Program-made: the position numbers and the translations under genes
Part shown: in pieces, positions 1 to 8,073 of the stretch
Position numbering within the stretch: position 1 is the first letter of the stretch
Layout of the letters: the number at the start of each line of letters is the position of its first letter
Notes under the pieces: generated by a model
Told to the model about the DNA's origin: nothing
Databases searched by the model: none
Seen by the model: only the letters and a program-made list of their open reading frames with translations
Assembly (NCBI GenBank): GCA_945885485.1
Contig: CAMCYT010000002.1
Span: 1-37,875, forward strand
DNA from: Prosthecobacter debontii
GTDB taxonomy: Bacteria; Verrucomicrobiota; Verrucomicrobiia; Verrucomicrobiales; Akkermansiaceae
Direction: 5' to 3'
DNA: 37,875 nt

Positions 1-531
1 GCCAGTGTGCTTAGCGAGAATGCCGTTGAGGCGTTTCTTGAGGTTAAACATAAAACCGATGGTGCGCTCGACGTCGGAAGCGGTGCCTTGGGCTCCGCCT
101 GAAACTTGGTGGATCATGACGTGTGAGTTCGGTAGGCAGAAGCGTTTGCCTTTGGTTCCTGCGGTGAGGAGCACGGAGCCCATCGATGCGGCGATACCGA
201 TGCAGTAGGTGTTCACGTCGCAGGTGAGGAATTGCATGGTGTCATAGATCGCAAGGCCAGCGGTGACGGAACCGCCTGGGGAGTTGATGTAGATGTGGAT
301 GTCCTTTTTCGGATCCTGCATCTGGAGGAAAAGCAACTGGGCGATGACGGAGTTCGCGACGTAATCATCAATGCCTGTGCCGATGAAGATAATGCGGTCC
401 TTGAGGAGGCGTGAGTAAATGTCGAACGACCGCTCGCCGCGTCCATCGGACTCGATGACGATGGGGACGTAGTAGCTGTTCTTTGGCGACTGGTTGGAAC
501 CGGAGTTGTTGGAGGGAGGAAAAAGATTCAT
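1..531 (-). CDS. clpP: ATP-dependent Clp protease proteolytic subunit ClpP (partial, runs off the window start)
   Basis: Minus-strand translation from the ATG at 531 ([14 protein letters not shown]...[37 protein letters not shown]...[19 protein letters not shown]...[11 protein letters not shown]...[14 protein letters not shown]) has the ClpP catalytic Ser (ASMG) and His (MIHQ) motifs. It lies directly downstream of tig. It is absent from the ORF track because it is open at the edge. Confidence 0.95.
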   Translation of the reverse strand, partial: MNLFPPSNNSGSNQSPKNSYYVPIVIESDGRGERSFDIYSRLLKDRIIFIGTGIDDYVANSVIAQLLFLQMQDPKKDIHIYINSPGGSVTAGLAIYDTMQFLTCDVNTYCIGIAASMGSVLLTAGTKGKRFCLPNSHVMIHQVSGGAQGTASDVERTIGFMFNLKKRLNGILAKHTG

Positions 532-537
532 GAGTGA

Positions 538-1875
538 TTAAGCGGGGTTTGCTTCAAATTCTTCGGCGGATACTTCAGTGACATTCGCTTGTTCGACGAG
601 GAAGTCAATCGTTTGGCCAATAAGCATGGAATTTCGGATCGATTGGATCTGGCGATTTTTCTGAAGGTCTTTGATGACCTTTTTGATCGGCTGTTTGCGC
701 TGTTGGGCGATTTGGGAAATGTGGCCAAGCAGATCGGCATCGGAAACGCTGATTTTTTCTGCTTGGGCGATTTCTTGTAGAAGGAAATTGGTGCGGAGGT
801 TGGTGACGGCGCGTTTGGTGGCTACGGAGAAGATTTCCTCTTGCTGCTTGAGGATGTCTTCATCGCTTGCTCCTTGCTGGCTGCCTTGCTCGACGAGGGA
901 GTTGGCTTGGTTTTGAACTTCGCGTTTCACGATTTCCTCAGGAAGCTCGAAGCTGACTGCGGTGTTGAGTTTCTCGACGATCTGGGAAACTTTGAGCTCG
1001 TTGATCTGCTTGGTTTTCTCCATCCCCATGTTCTCGCGGACGATGGCTTTGATCTCGTCGAGGGTTTTTCCTGGAACGAGTTTTTCGGCGAAATCGTCGT
1101 TCAACTCAGGGAGTTTCGGGGCTTTGATGCCCTGCACGGTGGTGTGTAGGACGATGGCTTTGCCGCGGAGTTCTTCGAAAGGAAAGGCGTCGTCGAGGGT
1201 GATGGTGACGTCTTTTTGATCGCCTGTTTTAGAACCAACGAGTTGCTCAGCGTAGCCGGGAAGGAACGAACCTTCTTTGACGGGGAGCCAATGATTCTCA
1301 CGCTTGGCGAGGTATTGGCCTTTTTCACCGATGGCTTCGGTGAGCGAAACACCATCAAGGGTGGTGGTGAAATCAACCACAGCGATGTCGTCGTTCTGGA
1401 TCGCGCGGTCGGTGACGTCTTCGAATTCGGCGAGGCGCTCGCGGATGCTTTCGAGTTGGGTGTTGATTTCCTCATCGGTGACTTCCGTGGAAGGCGCTTT
1501 GATCTCGATGCCTTTATAGTTAGGAAGAGTGAATTCTGGGGCGAGGATGAGGCGGGTTTCGAAAGCGATTGAGCCGTCCGGGCGTTCGTTGATGTTGTCG
1601 GGGAAGCCGAAGTCGAGGACTTTGAGGTTCTCGGTTTCGAGGGCTTTATCGCAAGCAGCGCCGAACAAGGACTCGGTGAGTTCTTCGGAAATTTGCTTTC
1701 CAAAACGTTTCTCGATCACGGCTTTAGGGGCCTTACCGGGGCGGTAGCCAGGGAGTTTTGCCTGAGAAGCATAGGTAGAGGTGATGGATGCGCGTTTAGC
1801 TGCGACATCGGCGGATGGGACCTCAACGTTGAGGATGGCGATGCATTTTGGCTGTTTTTCGACGGCGATGTTCAT
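538..1875 (-). CDS. tig: Trigger factor (peptidyl-prolyl isomerase chaperone)
   Basis: 445-aa ORF with trigger factor features: KLPGYRPGKAPKAVIEKRFG near the N-terminus, a GEKGQYL...FLPGYAEQLVG FKBP-like core and a helical C-terminal domain. Classic tig-clpP order. Confidence 0.95.
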   Translation of the reverse strand: MNIAVEKQPKCIAILNVEVPSADVAAKRASITSTYASQAKLPGYRPGKAPKAVIEKRFGKQISEELTESLFGAACDKALETENLKVLDFGFPDNINERPDGSIAFETRLILAPEFTLPNYKGIEIKAPSTEVTDEEINTQLESIRERLAEFEDVTDRAIQNDDIAVVDFTTTLDGVSLTEAIGEKGQYLAKRENHWLPVKEGSFLPGYAEQLVGSKTGDQKDVTITLDDAFPFEELRGKAIVLHTTVQGIKAPKLPELNDDFAEKLVPGKTLDEIKAIVRENMGMEKTKQINELKVSQIVEKLNTAVSFELPEEIVKREVQNQANSLVEQGSQQGASDEDILKQQEEIFSVATKRAVTNLRTNFLLQEIAQAEKISVSDADLLGHISQIAQQRKQPIKKVIKDLQKNRQIQSIRNSMLIGQTIDFLVEQANVTEVSAEEFEANPA

Positions 1876-1973
1876 GAATGTTCTGCTTTGGGGGAGGGAA
1901 ACTAGGCGTGGTTGGGTGAGATTGGCAACGAAATATCTAATCTCTTAACGTTGGATTCTTTGCCACTCGACAT

Positions 1974-1994
1974 CTGTTACCAATTGGGTAACAG
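1974..1994. promoter_or_regulatory. Inverted repeat CTGTTACC-aattg-GGTAACAG, candidate operator
   Basis: Perfect 8-bp arms with a 5-nt spacer, ending 11 nt before the ATG (2006) of a GntR-HTH regulator. Confidence 0.5.
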
Positions 1995-2005
1995 GTTTCC
2001 ACGTC

Positions 2006-3070
2006 ATGAAACCCTTCCGATCACTCACAGCAGTCGAGCAACTTGCTGCGCATTTGCGTCAGGAAATCTTGGCGGGTTCGTTGGGCGATACCTTGCCGGG
2101 GGTGAATCGGTTGGCGAAGGAATTGGCGGTTAGCCCGAAGACGATTATCGCGGCTGTTGCGCAGTTGGAGCATGAGGGCTTGTTGCGCGGGCAGGGTGAG
2201 CGGCGGCGGTGTCAGGTCACGCCGCCAGCAGAAAAAGCCCAAACCATACTGCGGGTGGGGATTATTCTCTATGAGTCTGAGAATAAAAATTCATCCTACA
2301 AAGTTGATTTATTGCATCGTTTGCAACAAGCTGGGCACTCTCCGTTTTTTGCGGAAAAAACACTTCATGATCTAAGCATGAATGTGGAACGGGTTGCGGA
2401 TTTTGTAAAAAAATCCAAAGTCGATGCATGGATTGTTTGCGCAGGATCGAGGGAAATTTTGGAATGGTTTGCAAGACAATCTATTCCGGTTTTTGCGCAA
2501 TTCGGCAGGCCTAACGGGCTTCCAATTGCGGCTATCAAAGTGCGAAAGATTCCGGCGATGATAGAAGCCGTTAGAAAATTAATTGCTTTTGGGCATAGGA
2601 GAATTGTGATGATTGCTCGAGAAGAGCGGCGTAAGCCGAAGCCAGCGATTTTTGAACAAGCATTTCTGGATGAGTTGGAATCCCATGGGATCAAAACTGG
2701 GCCATATCATTTGCCAGATTGGGAAGATAATGTCGCCGGATTGCATCGCTGCATGGATTCGCTTTTCAAACATACTCCTCCGACAGCTATATTTATATCC
2801 GAGTCTCCTTTGCTTATCTCGGCAAAGGATTATCTCGCCCAGAAAGGAATCATCGTGCCGCGTGATGTCTCCATGGTTTGTCACGACCCAGATGTGTCTT
2901 TTTTATGGTGCGATCCGCCAATCTCACACATACGTTGGGATAGTGAACCAGTTGTTAGGCGCATGGTGAGTTGGGCGGATAAAGTCGCGCGCGGTGTAGT
3001 GGATAAGCGCCAAGTCCACACGCTGGCGGAGTTTATTGAGGGAGGAACGATAGGGCCGGTGCCAAGGTAG
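2006..3070 (+). CDS. Transcriptional regulator: GntR-type winged HTH fused to a LacI/XylR-type periplasmic-binding-like ligand domain
   Basis: N-terminus LAAHLRQEILAGSLGDTLPGVNRLAKELAVSPKTIIAAVAQLEHEGLL is a GntR wHTH. The C-terminal half (VGIILYESENKNSSYK...SIPVFAQFGR...PTAIFISESPLL...VPRDVSMVCHD) resembles LacI/GalR sensor domains. The stop codon TAG lies in repeat A1. Confidence 0.8.
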   Translation: MKPFRSLTAVEQLAAHLRQEILAGSLGDTLPGVNRLAKELAVSPKTIIAAVAQLEHEGLLRGQGERRRCQVTPPAEKAQTILRVGIILYESENKNSSYKVDLLHRLQQAGHSPFFAEKTLHDLSMNVERVADFVKKSKVDAWIVCAGSREILEWFARQSIPVFAQFGRPNGLPIAAIKVRKIPAMIEAVRKLIAFGHRRIVMIAREERRKPKPAIFEQAFLDELESHGIKTGPYHLPDWEDNVAGLHRCMDSLFKHTPPTAIFISESPLLISAKDYLAQKGIIVPRDVSMVCHDPDVSFLWCDPPISHIRWDSEPVVRRMVSWADKVARGVVDKRQVHTLAEFIEGGTIGPVPR

Positions 3071-3201
3071 GGTCAACCCCGACAAGTCGGGGTTGACCGT
3101 AGAATTAAAAAGGTTGGCGCTGAAGGGATGTCTCACGCCCGTCAGAACAATCGCGTGTTGATATTTTTGATTTGGGTCGCCGACGGCGCGGCGACCCTAC
3201 C
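3066..3201 (+). repeat. Family A composite palindromic element (REPIN-like), copy A1; apex variant CCCCGACAAGTCGGGG
   Basis: GGTAGGGTCAACCCCGACAAGTCGGGGTTGACCGTAGAAT...TTTGATTTGGGTCGCCGACGGCGCGGCGACCCTACC; left hairpin, conserved interior, right hairpin. Confidence 0.9.
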
Positions 3202-3209
3202 ATTTTTGT

Positions 3210-4067
3210 TTAATCTGGAAATACGATGGCTCGGTTTCCATCGATGAGTGTGCGATCATGGACGTGGTAACGAATGCCTTTAGCTAGGGCAATGCGTTCG
3301 CATTGACGGCCGAGGCGGGAGAGATCGTTGGGTGAATGGAAATGATTCACGCGCTCGACTTCTTGTTCGATGATGGGGCCGGCATCGAGATCGTTGGTGA
3401 CGTAGTGGCACGTTGCGCCGATGAGTTTCACGCCGCGATCGTAGGCTTGGCGATAAGGGTTTGCGCCAATGAAGGCTGGTAAAAAGGAATGATGGATGTT
3501 GATGATTTTTCCGGAAAATTCATCGCAGAAACTCGCTGGCAGAATCTGCATAAAACGCGCGAGGACGATGAGTTCGACATTCTGTTCGATGAGTAATTCG
3601 CGGATGTTTTTGAAACCTTGTTCACGGTTTGTGCCACTCATTTCGACATAGTGAAATGGCAGGCCGGATCGCTCGGCGATGGCGCGGCAGTTTTCGCGGT
3701 TGCCGATGACTGAAGTGATTTCGATGGGTAGTTCGTTGAGTTCGGAACGCCAGATGATTTCATTGAGGCAGTGATCGGTTTTGGTCACCAAAACAGCCGT
3801 GCGCATTTTGTAAGGAAGGTTGCGGAAATGCCATGTGGCATGGAGCTCTTGGGCTAGCGGGTTGAAATTCGTTTTGAATTGCTCGACGCCGATGTTCAGC
3901 TCTGTGGTATCGATCTCAAGACGGGCGAAGAATTTTTTTCCAATCTGATCCGAAAATTGGCTGAATTCGATCAAGTTACCGTGATGCAACGCGACGTAGG
4001 AAGCGATTTTCGCCACAATACCCGGTTGGTCAGGGGAGGAAAGTTTAAGGATAAGGCCAGAACGCAT
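3210..4067 (-). CDS. purU: Formyltetrahydrofolate deformylase
   Basis: N-terminal ACT domain (LILKLSSPDQPGIVAKIASYVALHHGNLIEFSQFSD) plus formyltransferase domain (LIVLARFMQILPASFCDEFSGKIINIHHSFLPAFIGANPYRQAYDRGVKLIGATCHYVTNDLDAGPIIEQEV). Confidence 0.95.
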   Translation of the reverse strand: MRSGLILKLSSPDQPGIVAKIASYVALHHGNLIEFSQFSDQIGKKFFARLEIDTTELNIGVEQFKTNFNPLAQELHATWHFRNLPYKMRTAVLVTKTDHCLNEIIWRSELNELPIEITSVIGNRENCRAIAERSGLPFHYVEMSGTNREQGFKNIRELLIEQNVELIVLARFMQILPASFCDEFSGKIINIHHSFLPAFIGANPYRQAYDRGVKLIGATCHYVTNDLDAGPIIEQEVERVNHFHSPNDLSRLGRQCERIALAKGIRYHVHDRTLIDGNRAIVFPD

Positions 4068-4112
4068 GGGGGTGTTTAAGCTTCAAGTTTCAAAATTCAA
4101 CTTTCAAATTCA

Positions 4113-4240
4113 GGTAGGGTCGCGGCGCCTTCCTCGACCCAAATCAAAAATATCAACGTGGGATTGTGCAAACGCACATGCAACCTACCTTAACGCCCAC
4201 CTTTTTTGAATCACGGTCAACACGGCGTGTTGACCCTACC
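4113..4240 (-). repeat. Family A element, copy A2 (inverted orientation)
   Basis: GGTAGGGTCGCGGCGCC...GACCCAAATCAAAAATATCAACG...ATCACGGTCAACACGGCGTGTTGACCCTACC, the reverse complement arrangement of A1. The ORF track's start codon for the next CDS (4166) falls inside it. Confidence 0.85.
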
Positions 4241-4303
4241 CGGGTTGATCCTACCGTAAATTCATGGGTTGAACTTTTGCTGCGCGCCATTCAGCTTGGG
4301 TTT

Positions 4304-4669
4304 GTGAAAGTCATTGCGATTGCGATTGTTATTGGTTTGGTGGCGGGATTGTTAGGCGCGCTTTGTGGCGTGGGGGGTGGGATTGTGATGGTTCCGGCTT
4401 TTGTGCTGGCTCTGGGATTAAAGCAGCAAGAGGCGATTGCAACTTCGCTTGCTATCATTATTGTCACATCTCTGGTTTCCACTGCTAACAACGCTACGAA
4501 GGCAGGACATCTCATCGATTGGAAAATCGTCGCCATGGTCGGTGCGGCATCGGCTGTAGCGGCCTGGTTTGGTACAGATCTCATGCGTTCACTCTCGAAT
4601 CCAACGCTGACCCGGATTTTCGGTGTGGTGATGGTTCTCTTCGGCGCGAGAATGCTGATTAAAGGGTAG
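4304..4669 (+). CDS. Short TauE/SafE-family membrane permease (half-length, about 121 aa from the GTG at 4304; ORF track opens at 4166)
   Basis: IAIVIGLVAGLLGALCGVGGGIVMVPAFVLALGLKQQEAIATSLAIIIVTSLVSTANNATKAGHLIDWKIVAMVGAASAVAAWFG has the TauE/SafE GxxxGxxGGxxxVP motif. The first ~30 codons of the ORF in the track are repeat-derived, so an internal start is preferred. Confidence 0.75.
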   Translation: MKVIAIAIVIGLVAGLLGALCGVGGGIVMVPAFVLALGLKQQEAIATSLAIIIVTSLVSTANNATKAGHLIDWKIVAMVGAASAVAAWFGTDLMRSLSNPTLTRIFGVVMVLFGARMLIKG

Positions 4670-4679
4670 TTAAAAAGTT

Positions 4680-4915
4680 AGGGTCAACACGCCGTGTTGA
4701 CCGTGATTCTCTTCAATAGGGAATACAAAGAAGAAGTTTTAGAAATTCCTAGGAAGATCACACGCCCGACAGAACAATCCCACGTTGATATTTTTGATTT
4801 GGGTCGCCAGCGGCGTGGCGACCCTACCGTAAACAATCGCGCATTTCCGTTTTTAAATGGGTCGCCGACGGCCCCGACATATCGGGGTGTACGCGGCGAC
4901 CCTACCCTATCGCAT
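4680..4915 (+). repeat. Family A element, copy A3, with tandemly duplicated right hairpin; second right hairpin carries nested palindrome CCCCGACATATCGGGG (4872-4887)
   Basis: GGGTCAACACGCCGTGTTGACCGTG...GGGTCGCCAGCGGCGTGGCGACCCTACC followed by a second GGGTCGCCGACGGCCCCGACATATCGGGGTGTACGCGGCGACCCTACC. Confidence 0.85.
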
Positions 4916-5834
4916 TTAAAACATCAGAAACCTGCAACTCGTTCTGACAGCGGTGGTCCATCTGACATTTTGGTGAGAGGCACGGCGCGCATTCGACGTG
5001 ATGTTTGACGACAATATTCTGTTTGCCGAGCGGGCGTTTCCAGTTGGGATCGTTGGGTCCGAAGAGAGTGATGCATGTGCCTCCGCTGTAGGCGGCGAGG
5101 TGGGGGAGTGAACCATCCGCAGAGATGATTAAATGAAATGTCGCAAGCGTCGATAAAGCGGCACCTAGCGGTGAGGCGTGGAAAAATTCGGCATCGTCGC
5201 CCAAGCGGGTCGATAAAATTTTTCCGAGATCGCGACTTCCTACCGAGCCTGCGACCGTCAGGTGATAGCCTTTTTCTAACAAAGAAATCGCTAACATCTG
5301 CCAGCGATCCAGCGGCCATTCATGGCTGATTCCAAAATCTGATCCCGGGCAAAGCAGAACGGTTTTGGGTTTCGCTGGAATCCCCAAAGAGGCGGGGACA
5401 AAAAACTCGGGTTGGGTGACGGAAACGCCCATTTCCTCGACAAAATTTAGGTAGAAGCGCACGCGGTGCTCGGTTGGTGAATCGAGGGCTTGGAGCGGAT
5501 GAGTGAGAAGTTTTTTGAGGCGAACATCGGAAGGACCGAGTCGACGCGGAATTTTCGCTTTAACAAAGGCTTTTGCAGCTATCCCTTCCTCCCACACAAG
5601 GGACGCCTCCCAATCATTTCCTATGATTTTAGATAGCTCGCCTACGCTGGTTCTAAGGGAAAACGTAAAGCACGGGAGATTACAAACTGTCTTCCAAAAG
5701 CTTTCTTGTCCATCTTGGCAAACAAGTGCGCTAACGATACAGCTACGCACTAGCGCACGCACCGCGGGAACCGCGAAACACGCTTCGTCCCAGCGCTCGG
5801 GCAACGCCATGACCATTCCTTTGCCCTGACTCAT
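4902..5834 (-). CDS. Glycosyltransferase family 9 (ADP-heptose:LPS heptosyltransferase-like)
   Basis: CPGSDFGISHEWPLDRWQMLAISLLEKGYHLTVAGS...LGAALSTLATFHLIISADGSLPHLAAYSGGTCITLFGPNDPNWKRPLGKQNIVVKHHVECAPCLSPKCQMDHRCQ is GT9-like. Confidence 0.85.
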   Translation of the reverse strand: MSQGKGMVMALPERWDEACFAVPAVRALVRSCIVSALVCQDGQESFWKTVCNLPCFTFSLRTSVGELSKIIGNDWEASLVWEEGIAAKAFVKAKIPRRLGPSDVRLKKLLTHPLQALDSPTEHRVRFYLNFVEEMGVSVTQPEFFVPASLGIPAKPKTVLLCPGSDFGISHEWPLDRWQMLAISLLEKGYHLTVAGSVGSRDLGKILSTRLGDDAEFFHASPLGAALSTLATFHLIISADGSLPHLAAYSGGTCITLFGPNDPNWKRPLGKQNIVVKHHVECAPCLSPKCQMDHRCQNELQVSDVLNAIG

Positions 5835-6763
5835 TTCTTGCGGGGCGTTTTCGGATCGAGATTTGCCGCCATGTCTTCCTCGGTCACCTTGGACTCGACT
5901 CCTTTTTCCGGGACTTCAATTTTCGTAATCCAAAGCAACGCATTGAGCACGACTTTACGCATGTTGTCGTCCGCCCAGTTTTTATGGAAATGTCCACCAG
6001 TAAAGCCGACCCCACGTCCGCCTTCTGGGCGTTCGATGCACCACATCATGGTTTCTTCTTCGCCTTTTCGTTCTTGGATGTGAGGGTAAGGACCTTTCGG
6101 GTGAACGTATGGACCGTCGCGGGTTTCATCGGTGGGTGTTGCGACGAGGATCGACTTCACGCCCTTCATTCCCTCAGGGAAACGGATAGAGAAATACCAT
6201 TCGTCGCGGATTTTGAATGGACTCACACCGCGGGAAATTGGGTGTTCGGGGAATTTTTTGTAATCGGCTTCCCACATCGGGTTGCAAGAGAAATTGGTTT
6301 CGTAAGCTCCACCGATCCATTCGCGGAACAGATCGCCGGTTACCGGTTCGCTATGAGAGCACTCGACTGCGTAATGCATCATCATGATCCCGCCACCACG
6401 CTTCGCGACTTTTTGAAGCAATTCAGTATGGTTACCTTGAAGCGCTGGATGGCCTTTTCCTCCGTCTGAGTAGATGACCACGGCATCCGCTGTTTCAAGC
6501 GCCGCATCGTCTTTCACCCAATGATTGTCATGCACCTCCACATCAAGACCGGGAATGTCTTTGAGGCATTTTTGGAAAAGCATGCAACCCGCATTGAATT
6601 CATGGTCACCCGGGCCGTGGCTCTGCTTACCAGCGATGAGGATGAGTTTTTTGTTGGCGGGTTTTTCAGCAAAAGCAGCCGTAGGGATAACCAACGCACT
6701 TAAACAAACACCCATGAAAACGTGACGGAGACTAGACAATTTCATATTCTTGAAATGCATCAT
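5831..6763 (-). CDS. ThuA-domain (trehalose utilization-like, GATase1-like) secreted protein
   Basis: Signal peptide (MKLSSLRHVFMGVCLSALVIPTAAFA) then KLILIAGKQSHGPGDHEFNAGC...ADAVVIYSDGGKGHP...GGGIMMMHYAVE...GVGFTGGHFHKNWADDNMRKVVLNALLWI. It overlaps the GT9 start by 4 bp (ATGA). Confidence 0.85.
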   Translation of the reverse strand: MMHFKNMKLSSLRHVFMGVCLSALVIPTAAFAEKPANKKLILIAGKQSHGPGDHEFNAGCMLFQKCLKDIPGLDVEVHDNHWVKDDAALETADAVVIYSDGGKGHPALQGNHTELLQKVAKRGGGIMMMHYAVECSHSEPVTGDLFREWIGGAYETNFSCNPMWEADYKKFPEHPISRGVSPFKIRDEWYFSIRFPEGMKGVKSILVATPTDETRDGPYVHPKGPYPHIQERKGEEETMMWCIERPEGGRGVGFTGGHFHKNWADDNMRKVVLNALLWITKIEVPEKGVESKVTEEDMAANLDPKTPRKK

Positions 6764-6804
6764 GTCCCTACGTTTGGGGCAACTTCCAAATTACAACCAT
6801 GAAA

Positions 6805-6933
6805 GGTAGGGTCAACACGCCGTGTTGACCGTAGAATTAAATAGGTTGTCACTGAACCAAGGTTTCACACCCGTAAGAACGATCCCGCATTGAGAATTTT
6901 GATTTGGGTCGCCGGCGGCGCGGCGACCCTACC
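6805..6933 (+). repeat. Family A element, copy A4
   Basis: GGTAGGGTCAACACGCCGTGTTGACCGTAGAATTAAATAGG...GATTTGGGTCGCCGGCGGCGCGGCGACCCTACC. Confidence 0.9.
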
Positions 6934-6977
6934 TTTTTAGAAGTTGAATTTTGAAACTTGAAGCATAGAACCCCTAC

Positions 6978-7952
6978 ATGTCAGCAGCATCTTCAGTAAT
7001 TATCGGTGGCTCCATTGCCATAGACCACATCAAAACGCCTGTCGCAGAGGGAAAAAACCTTCTCGGTGGCTCCGCTTCTTTCACGGGAATTGCGGCCTCC
7101 TATTTCACCTCGCCGGTGCATCTTATCGGGATCATTGGAAAAGATTTCCCGCAGGAACACCTGGATCTGTTTGCTTCCAAAAACATCTCCACCCACGGCC
7201 TCGAGCGCTCGGATGGCGATACCTTTTCATGGTCCGGCTCCTACCACGAAAACATGAACGATCGCGAGACCCTCTCTGTCGCAATCAATGTTTTGGAAAA
7301 CTGGACCCCGAAAATTCCTTTGGAAATGACCTGCGCCCCGATCGTCGTGCTTGCCAACATGCACCCGATCAACCAGCTCCAGATGATAGAGCAGCTCACC
7401 TGCGCCAAACCCTTTATCGCGGCAGACACCATGGATCTCTGGATCACCATCGCCAACGACGATCTCCATGAAGTCCTCAAAAAAATCAACCTCCTCGTCA
7501 TCAATGAGTCCGAGGCTAGGGATTTCTGCAAAACCTCCAACCTCATCGTTGCCGGTCAAACCCTGCTCGATAAAGGCCCCGCCAACGTCATCATCAAACT
7601 CGGCGAATTCGGTGCCATCCTCTTTTCCAAACATCCCGATGGCTCCCCAGCCACCGAATTCACCCTCCCGGGCACGAAATTCGATCTCTTCCGCTGCGCC
7701 GCCTTCCCACTCAAAGAAGTCGCCGATCCTACAGGCGCAGGCGATTCTTTCCTCGGCGCCCTCGCCGGTCACCTCGCTTCCACAGGAAAAACCGAGTTCT
7801 CCTTCGATGATATCCGCCAAGCCGTGGTCTACGGCTCAGTCGTCGCCTCCTTCACCTGTGAGGCCTTCTCCGCCAACCGCCTAGCCCATATCACCAGGGA
7901 AGACATCGAAAATCGCCTTAAATTGCTCAAAAACCTCACCCATTGGCCGTAG
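6978..7952 (+). CDS. PfkB-family carbohydrate (ribokinase/adenosine kinase-like) kinase
   Basis: N-terminal GGSIAIDHIKTPVAEGKNLLGGSASFTGIAAS and C-terminal PfkB signature DPTGAGDSFLGALAGHLA. Confidence 0.9.
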   Translation: MSAASSVIIGGSIAIDHIKTPVAEGKNLLGGSASFTGIAASYFTSPVHLIGIIGKDFPQEHLDLFASKNISTHGLERSDGDTFSWSGSYHENMNDRETLSVAINVLENWTPKIPLEMTCAPIVVLANMHPINQLQMIEQLTCAKPFIAADTMDLWITIANDDLHEVLKKINLLVINESEARDFCKTSNLIVAGQTLLDKGPANVIIKLGEFGAILFSKHPDGSPATEFTLPGTKFDLFRCAAFPLKEVADPTGAGDSFLGALAGHLASTGKTEFSFDDIRQAVVYGSVVASFTCEAFSANRLAHITREDIENRLKLLKNLTHWP

Positions 7953-8073
7953 ATTTGAAAAGGTTGGCGTTGGAGAAGGTTACGTGTCTGTTAGATGAAA
8001 CGCACGTTGATATTATTAATTTGGGTCGCCGGCTGCCCCGACATATCGGGGTGTACGCGGCGACCCTACCTTT
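7943..8073 (+). repeat. Family A element, copy A5, 5'-truncated, nested palindrome in right hairpin (8036-8051)
   Basis: TTGGCCGTAGATTTGAAAAGGTTGGCGTTGGAG...AATTTGGGTCGCCGGCTGCCCCGACATATCGGGGTGTACGCGGCGACCCTACC; the left hairpin arm is replaced by pfkB coding sequence. Confidence 0.8.

Noticed and set aside
4694-5008. 104-aa ORF containing DPTVNNRAFPFLNGSPTAPTYRGVRGDPT
   Set aside because: It is the translation of repeat A3 and overlaps GT9; family A repeats generate such DPT-rich ORFs (also 10226-10555 and the N-terminus of the 4166 ORF).
6805-6933. Family A hairpins as simple rho-independent terminators
   Set aside because: They also occur between divergent genes (for example A4 between thuA and pfkB), have a conserved interior and paired termini, and lack consistent U tracts. 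Mobile REPIN-like elements explain them better, though some may act secondarily as terminators.
7227-7820. 197-aa minus-strand ORF
   Set aside because: Antisense shadow of pfkB with low-complexity acidic/Gly composition.
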